Positions 62,804 through 64,000 of a DNA stretch of 64,000 nucleotides are shown piece by piece (the stretch's first letter is position 1; each line of letters begins with the position of its first letter). This stretch comes from Cobetia sp. cqz5-12 (lineage in GTDB: Bacteria > Pseudomonadota > Gammaproteobacteria > Pseudomonadales > Halomonadaceae), in NCBI RefSeq assembly GCF_016495405.1, contig NZ_CP044522.1, positions 1,736,001 to 1,800,000 on the forward strand, written 5' to 3'. Made by a program: the position numbers and the translations under genes. The notes below the pieces were generated by a model. The model saw only the letters and a list, made by a program, of their open reading frames with translations. It ran no database searches and was not told the origin of the DNA.

Positions 62804-62876
62804 GTGCATCTGGTGTTATCGAAAGGATCTGACGGTCTTGTCTGTTGCGGAGCAGGTCCGTGGCTCCCACAAGCGG

Positions 62877-63677
62877 TCATCCGTATTTGAGGCGATGATT
62901 GGGGATATCGGTGATCAGCATGTGGCCCGGGCTGTGTGCGATGGCCAACGGCAGGCGAGCATTCTCCAGCGCCAGTTGTGGCGTGACGCCACAGGCCCAG
63001 AACACCGGCAGGTCGCCTGTCTCAAGCGTAGGTGCATCGCCGAAATCAGGGGTGTTGATATCGGAAATGCCGATCAAGGCGGGGTCACCCAGATGGACGG
63101 GCGCGCCATGGACGCGGGGCATGTCGGTAGTGATCTGGATCGCGCGAATGGCATGCGCCGCCGACATCGGGCGCAGGGACACCACCAGGTTGCCGTGGAA
63201 GCGTCCGGTACTGACCAGCGGGATATTGGTGCGATACATCGGCACGTTGCGCTTCAGGCGCGCATGGCGAACCTCGACGCCTTCGTTGAGCAGCGCCTCT
63301 TCAAACGAGAAAGAGCAACCGATGGAAAACGCCACGAAATCGTCCTGCCACAGGGCGGCGATATCCGTGCGCGTTTCTTCACGCTTGCCGTGACGGTAGA
63401 TGTGATAGGCGGGCAAGTCATGGCGCAGGTCGATGTTCTCACCGAGCCCTGTCGGGGCGGGAGAACCGACGGCCGTGACATCCAGCAACGGGCAGGCCTT
63501 GGGATTGGCCTGGCAGAATTGCAGAAATTCGCCGGCAGCCTCGGCAGGCAGAATGATCAGGTTGGTCTGGGCGTAGCCTGCAGCGATACCGCTGGTGTGG
63601 CTGGCCCAATGACCGCTGCGGATCTGCTCGCGTGCCTCGCGGGGGGACGACGCGGCACTGAGAAGTGTCTGGGGCAT
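62877..63677 (-). CDS. DUF1445 putative hydro-lyase (D-glutamate cyclase-like)
   Basis: The 266-residue protein matches the DUF1445/YcsI family: LLSAASSPREAREQIRSGHWASHTSGIAAGYAQTNLIILP, ACPLLDVTAVGSPAP, FVAFSIGCSFSFEEALL, RFHGNLVVSLRPMSAAHAI, VHLGDPALIGI and LPVFWACGVTPQLALENARLPLAIAHSPGHMLITDI. A related eukaryotic protein acts on D-glutamate. It is upstream of the TRAP genes on the same strand and likely heads the operon. An AACAACAA motif lies in its leader. Confidence 0.87.
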   Translation of the reverse strand: MPQTLLSAASSPREAREQIRSGHWASHTSGIAAGYAQTNLIILPAEAAGEFLQFCQANPKACPLLDVTAVGSPAPTGLGENIDLRHDLPAYHIYRHGKREETRTDIAALWQDDFVAFSIGCSFSFEEALLNEGVEVRHARLKRNVPMYRTNIPLVSTGRFHGNLVVSLRPMSAAHAIRAIQITTDMPRVHGAPVHLGDPALIGISDINTPDFGDAPTLETGDLPVFWACGVTPQLALENARLPLAIAHSPGHMLITDIPNHRLKYG

Positions 63678-63697
63678 CGTGGGGGCTTCTTGTGAAG

Positions 63698-63705
63698 TTG
63701 TTGTT
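63698..63705 (-). promoter_or_regulatory. AACAACAA leader motif, DUF1445 gene
   Basis: An exact AAYAAYAA match 21 bases before the start codon, part of a longer (AAC)-type run. Hfq/Crc-type control inferred. Confidence 0.5.
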
Positions 63706-63891
63706 GTCTGTCTTCACCATAAGAAGCACACTCAGATAAATCCAATCGATTTTTGTCGAGTCAAGGCATCGGAAATTCCTTTCATGTGGTGTGTGAAATG
63801 GCCCGCCGCAGGCCCGAGAGACGTGAGCGAGACAGGAACAGTGGGAGCAGGAGCATGGGAATGCGAGAGCGTCGTTGGCAGACAGCGATGC

Positions 63892-64000
63892 TCAGGACAG
63901 GCGTGAATGCGCCTCCTGATCCTGGCGGGCGATCTCGATGGCAAGCTCGCAGACCCCTTCGGCGAGGGCGCTTTCCATATGGGTCGGCCAGGAGGCGGTG
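63892..64000 (-). CDS. C-terminal end of an unidentified protein
   Basis: A minus-strand frame runs from the right edge to a TGA at 63,892-63,894. The visible 35 residues read ESALAEGVCELAIEIARQDQEAHSRLS at the end, an alpha-helical tail. The position upstream of and co-directional with the TRAP operon would suit a regulator, but the family cannot be told from this part. Confidence 0.4.
   Translation of the reverse strand, partial: TASWPTHMESALAEGVCELAIEIARQDQEAHSRLS

Overview
The window looks like chromosome from a halophilic marine gammaproteobacterium, most likely of the Halomonadaceae (Cobetia/Halomonas-like). This is inferred from high-GC coding sequence, protein relatedness by eye, and the dense set of osmolyte, methylamine, phosphonate-type and TRAP uptake genes. 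No rRNA, tRNA, insertion sequence, phage integrase or CRISPR array was seen.

Layout. 1-2.4 kb: end of a Tad pilus locus (tadB tail, tadC, a prepilin-like protein). 2.7-3.7 kb: a small lipoprotein and a VOC protein. 4.0-9.0 kb: a copper-uptake operon (Sco-type chaperone, small membrane protein, PepSY membrane protein, TonB-dependent copper receptor with a Met-rich loop). 9.1-9.7 kb: an MdaB-like quinone reductase. 9.8-12.5 kb: a visibly AT-richer insert carrying a two-gene operon, a charged coiled-coil protein followed by a membrane-anchored DUF4041 plus GIY-YIG/T5orf172 protein. The latter has the domain layout of the anti-phage nuclease SNIPE. 12.5-14.3 kb: umuDC under a LexA box. 15-18 kb: beta-alanine/omega-amino-acid degradation (mmsA, aminotransferase) with a divergent LysR regulator. 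19-24.7 kb: LacI regulator, PHP-type protein, sodium:solute symporter, GNAT and XRE-cupin genes.

25-44.7 kb is the metabolic core, a methylated-amine block. A heme-dependent dimethylamine monooxygenase set (DmmA-like, PDR-type reductase, DUF3445/HODM catalytic subunit) would make methylamine from dimethylamine. GmaS would join methylamine to glutamate, MgsABC would form N-methylglutamate, and a sarcosine-oxidase-like MgdABCD complex would release glutamate and pass the methyl carbon to tetrahydrofolate. FolD and PurU would oxidise it to formate. Amt and an IclR regulator sit in the same block. Two sigma-54-like promoters precede gmaS and dmmA.

45-51 kb: a repeat-rich exported protein and a phosphonate-type ABC transporter with two tandem binding-protein paralogues (phnD-phnD-phnC-phnE-phnE). 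51-57.4 kb: LysR, ABM monooxygenase, a betaine-binding-type protein without a signal peptide, an MRJP/yellow-type protein, a quinone oxidoreductase and two RcnB-like proteins. 57.5-64 kb: an uncharacterised catabolic cluster (amidase, DUF2848, TRAP DctMQP, DUF1445) and a truncated gene at the right edge.

Across the window, seven catabolic or transport genes carry an AAYAAYAA motif in their leaders, the sequence type used by Hfq/Crc in catabolite repression of pseudomonads. No such motif was noticed before the non-catabolic genes examined.
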